From CAZGUX01 sp964529305 (GTDB taxonomy: Bacteria; Acidobacteriota; Terriglobia; Bryobacterales; Bryobacteraceae): 64,000 bases of DNA. Shown piece by piece: positions 61,409 through 64,000 of this stretch (position 1 is its first letter; each line of letters begins with the position of its first letter). The position numbers and the translations under genes are program-made. Below the pieces are notes generated by a model. That model was not told where the DNA came from. It made no database searches and was given only the letters and a program-made list of their open reading frames with translations. The stretch lies in assembly GCA_964529305.1 (NCBI GenBank), contig CAZGUX010000151.1, positions 6,966-70,965 of the forward strand, written 5' to 3'.

Positions 61409-62294
61409 CGGAGTACTCCACGCTTCCGTCCGCGGCGATCACCGCCCGGGCGCGCTCACCGCGCCAGCATTGAATGTTCACCGCCACCGGATTCTGCGAG
61501 ATGTGCGTGTGTGCCCACTCGACATGCACCGCCAGCGCGGTGGTCGCGCCGCCCAGGCCCTGAGGACCAATCCCCGTCTGGTTGATGAGCGCGAGCAGAT
61601 CCTGCTCCAGTTTCGCAACGTCGGGGTCGGCGTTGGCGCTTCCGATTTGCCGGAATGAACTCGAATGCTTCGCCAACTGCATCGCGACGTCAGACGTTCC
61701 TCCCAACCCGACGCCCACGATCAGGGGTGGGCACGGCCGCGCGCCGGATTCGAAGATGCATTCCACCACGAAACGCTTTACGGCTTTCACGCCGTCCGCG
61801 GGATTCAGCATCTTGAGGAAGCTCATGTTCTCCGAGCCTGACCCCTTCGGCGCCATGAGGATCTCCAGTTGATCGGAGCCCGGCACGAACTCCAACTTCA
61901 CCACCGGAATGCCTTCGCCGGTATTCGTGCCGGTGGGTTTGCGCGTCAGAGGGTGCACCGTGTTGGAGCGCAGCGGGTACTCGAGGGTAGCGCGCTCACA
62001 GCCTCGGCGGATGCGGTCTTTCACGTGAGCGAAGTCGAGAGAGAGATCGGAGCCGGCCTTGACGAGATAGACGGGCAGGCCGGTGTCCTGGCAGACCAGG
62101 GTGTCCAGGCGGTCGGCGACATCGATGTTCTCGAGGATGGTGAACAACACCTGCTGGGCCGTCCGGTTTCCGGCGGCTTCCTCCGCCGCCACACTGTTTC
62201 GCAGCGCCGCCCGGACGTCCGGCGGGATGTCTTTCAGCGCGCGCAGGTAGAGCGCGGCGGCGGTCTGTTCAATCACCTCATACAGGTTTGCCAT
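61395..62294 (-). CDS. fumA: Class I fumarate hydratase, alpha subunit ([4Fe-4S])
   Basis: A 299-residue iron-sulfur subunit. Cys68 (VCQDTGLP), Cys188 (ARPCPPLIVGVGLGGTS) and Cys276 (VNIQCWRGE) are the three cluster ligands of the class. PLTRKPTGTNTGEGIP and MAPKGSGSENMSFLKML are other hallmarks. With the beta subunit it hydrates fumarate to malate. The ATG at 62294 gives the usual N-terminus. It overlaps the flavoprotein stop by 17 bp. Confidence 0.93.
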   Translation of the reverse strand: MANLYEVIEQTAAALYLRALKDIPPDVRAALRNSVAAEEAAGNRTAQQVLFTILENIDVADRLDTLVCQDTGLPVYLVKAGSDLSLDFAHVKDRIRRGCERATLEYPLRSNTVHPLTRKPTGTNTGEGIPVVKLEFVPGSDQLEILMAPKGSGSENMSFLKMLNPADGVKAVKRFVVECIFESGARPCPPLIVGVGLGGTSDVAMQLAKHSSSFRQIGSANADPDVAKLEQDLLALINQTGIGPQGLGGATTALAVHVEWAHTHISQNPVAVNIQCWRGERARAVIAADGSVEYSDGPL

Positions 62295-63932
62295 CGGGTA
62301 ACTCCGCGGGCGGCAGCCGTGTGAAGGCGACGGGTTGGGTGTTGAGCGCAAACTCGGCTCCGCGCTGTTCGAGAAAGATGTTCTTCAGCCAGGCGGGATC
62401 GCTGGCCGGATGGTCCTGCCGGAAGTGCGCGCCGCGGCTCTCGGTCCGCATCCGGGCGCAGGCGGCCACCATGCGCGCGACGAGCACCGTGTTGGCCAGG
62501 TTGAGGATCTCAGCCCACTCCGGGTTCGACGACCTGCCCCCGCGGGAAGACAGGGTTCCGAGTTCCTCGTTCATGGCGGCCAAGGCGCCGCAAGCCTCGT
62601 CCAGATCGGGGCCGTTCCTGACCACACCGGCCTTCTCCCACATCAGATCCTCCAGCCTGCGGCGCATCGGGAACACGCTCGATCCAGTGCCGCGTGAGAG
62701 GGGAGCGCACCAGCGGCCGGCCAGCTCCTGCACGAGCGCCGGGGAAACAGAAGTCGCGGGAACCAGGTGGTCGGGTATGACATCTCCGGCCACGCCGCCG
62801 AACACAATGGAATCGGCCACGCCGTTGCCTCCCAGACGATTCGCGCCGTGGACGCCGCCGGCGTCTTCCCCGGCGGCAAACAATCCCTCGAGGCTGGTGC
62901 GGCAGTCGAGATCGATCGCGACGCCACCCATCTGGTAGTGCGCGCTGGGCGAGACTTCCACCCGTCCGCGCACCAGGTCGAAACCGTAGTCGCGGCAGCG
63001 CTCCACCATGCCCGGGAAATTGTGCAATAGAAAGGACTCGCCCAGGTGCGAGGCATCGAGCGAGACGCCGCCGTTCTCCGTTCCGCGACCTGCCATGATC
63101 TCGAGATAGCTGCAACGCGAAATCACGTCGCGCGTCGCGCGTTCCAGTTTCCCGGGCTCATATCGCTCCATGAAGCGCTCGCCCCTGCCATTGTAGAGAC
63201 GCGCCCCCGCGCCGCGCAGTCCTTCTTCCAACAGGCCGCCGGTGGCAACGGAACTGCCCACCAGAAGCCCGGTGGGATGGAACTGCAGCATCTCCATGTC
63301 GACAAAGCGGGCGCCGGCGCGGCAGGCCATCGCCATGCCGTCCCCGGATTTCTCGAGCGAAGGGGAAGAAATCCGGTACATCCGCGCGCCTCCGCCGGTG
63401 GCCAGCAGTACGGCACGCGCGCGCGCCGCGATCAACTTGCCCGTGTGCATCTGCAGCAACAACGCGCCGCCCACGCGGCTGGATTCCACCAACAGGTCGA
63501 GGCCGCGGCACTCCTGCAGGACCTTGATTTCCGGGCTCTCCAGAACCCAATCGCGCAGGTTGGACATGATCTCGATGCCCGTCAGGTCACCCTTGTGGAC
63601 CGTGCGATCGAACGACTGGCCGGCGAACGGCTTCTGATGGATCGTCCCATCAGGGTTGCGGTCGAACAGGCAGCCTGCGGTGTTCTCGAGTTCAACGATC
63701 CGTTTCGGGGCGTCCACCACGAGTTTCCACGCCAGTTCCTGGTGATTGAGCCAGGCTCCGCCACGGATCGTGTCCTCGTAATGACGGTCGAACGAGTCCA
63801 GCGGGTTGAGCACGGCATTGTAGCCGCCCTGCACCATCCGGGTGCAGCCGCTCTGGCCGAGAAGCCCTTTCACCACCATGGCCACGCGCAGTGAGGGGTG
63901 CTTCTTGCGGAGGTGCATGGCCGCCAGCATGG
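62278..63932 (-). CDS. SdhA/FrdA-like flavoprotein, N-terminus lost at the contig end
   Basis: About 550 readable residues of a succinate dehydrogenase/fumarate reductase or L-aspartate oxidase-type flavoprotein. Active-site parts: LQFHPTGLLVG, ERATRDVISRCSYLEI (catalytic Arg), SAHYQMGGVAIDLDCR, FAAGEDAGGVHGANRLGGNG. The segment that carries the covalent FAD His in SdhA (RSHTV) reads GQSGCTRMVQGG here, so FAD is probably not covalently bound. The dinucleotide-binding GxGxxG start is missing because the sequence beyond about 63932 is unreliable. The fumarase gene beside it supports a fumarate/succinate role, though iron-sulfur and membrane subunits are not seen. Confidence 0.8.
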
Positions 63933-64000
63933 GCCCCCCCCCCCCCCCCCGGGTAAGGGCCAAAATAACCCACACAAACCACCACCCCCACACAAAGTAT
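63933..64000. other. Low-complexity, probably erroneous contig end
   Basis: A run of 17 C (63934-63950) flanked by GGG on each side is followed by A/C-rich sequence unlike the rest of the window. It interrupts a conserved gene just where a flavin-binding start should lie, which points to an assembly or sequencing artefact. Confidence 0.7.

Noticed and set aside
63934..63950. C17 tract as a programmed slippage or phase-variation site
   Set aside because: Adjacent sequence is low-complexity noise and the gene's conserved start is lost, so an artefact is more likely.

Overview
The window looks like a GC-rich Acidobacteriota chromosome (or metagenome contig) of the Solibacter/Bryobacter kind. 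No single marker proves this. It is inferred from a Solibacter-type TIGR03437 domain, a large Oar-like TonB-dependent receptor, a DUF1549/DUF1553 plus DUF1501 pair, a PEGA protein, a Ser/Thr kinase fused to PD40 repeats, GldA/F/G-DUF4340 genes, several Tat-exported sugar enzymes, and intergenic palindromes of a kind common in that group. I recognised no tRNA, rRNA, CRISPR array, phage or intact insertion sequence.

Layout. 0-5 kb: a decarboxylase cut by the window edge, then a three-gene MacB-like export operon with no ATPase. 5-12 kb: a methyltransferase, then one minus-strand run gldA-gldF-gldG-DUF4340-pncB-pncA that joins an ABC exporter to NAD salvage, with a good sigma-70 promoter in front. 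12-17.3 kb: DUF1549/1553, DUF1501 and an ECF sigma factor in tight succession, then cold-shock protein and IF-1. 17.3-26 kb: UDP-GlcNAc 2-epimerase, methyltransferase, a membrane glycosyltransferase-like protein with a fused beta domain, a PEGA protein, an N-acyl-D-amino-acid deacylase, and a LarA-like gene coupled to a DUF1080 gene. 26-31 kb: sugar genes (UxuA-like, AGE family, GH109-like, TIM-barrel isomerase). 31-32 kb: a UPF0175/PIN toxin-antitoxin pair with a palindrome at its start, and a small secreted protein. 33-40 kb: an operon of ECF sigma factor, very large FecR-type anti-sigma protein and two ABC-2 exporters, with a phased 11-bp repeat array upstream. 40-49.4 kb: a small Sm-like protein, a 1121-residue secreted protein with a possible caspase-like dyad, and a TonB receptor coupled to a Tat-exported unknown. 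49.4-50.9 kb: a gene graveyard with three recognisable relics, one of them a decayed copy of the Sm-like gene 9.5 kb away. 51-58 kb: a second exported UxuA-like protein, the PD40 kinase, and cpaB-tadB-tadC. 58.2-58.55 kb: a sigma-54-type promoter with an upstream palindrome and a downstream intrinsic terminator but no convincing ORF, a candidate small RNA. 58.9-64 kb: ornithine aminotransferase, msrQ, class I fumarase in two subunits, and an SdhA/FrdA-like flavoprotein that runs into a low-quality-looking end.

Many genes overlap by 4 bp (ATGA or GTGA), which argues for translational coupling: gldA/gldF, DUF1501/sigma, larA/DUF1080, the 33-40 kb operon, TonB receptor/Tat protein and tadB/tadC. 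The best candidates for undescribed biology are the sigma-54 transcript at 58.3 kb, the sigma/giant-FecR/dual-exporter operon with its phased operator-like array, the caspase-like secreted protein, and the Sm-like gene with its relic copy. All functional names come from reading motifs by eye; no database search was run.
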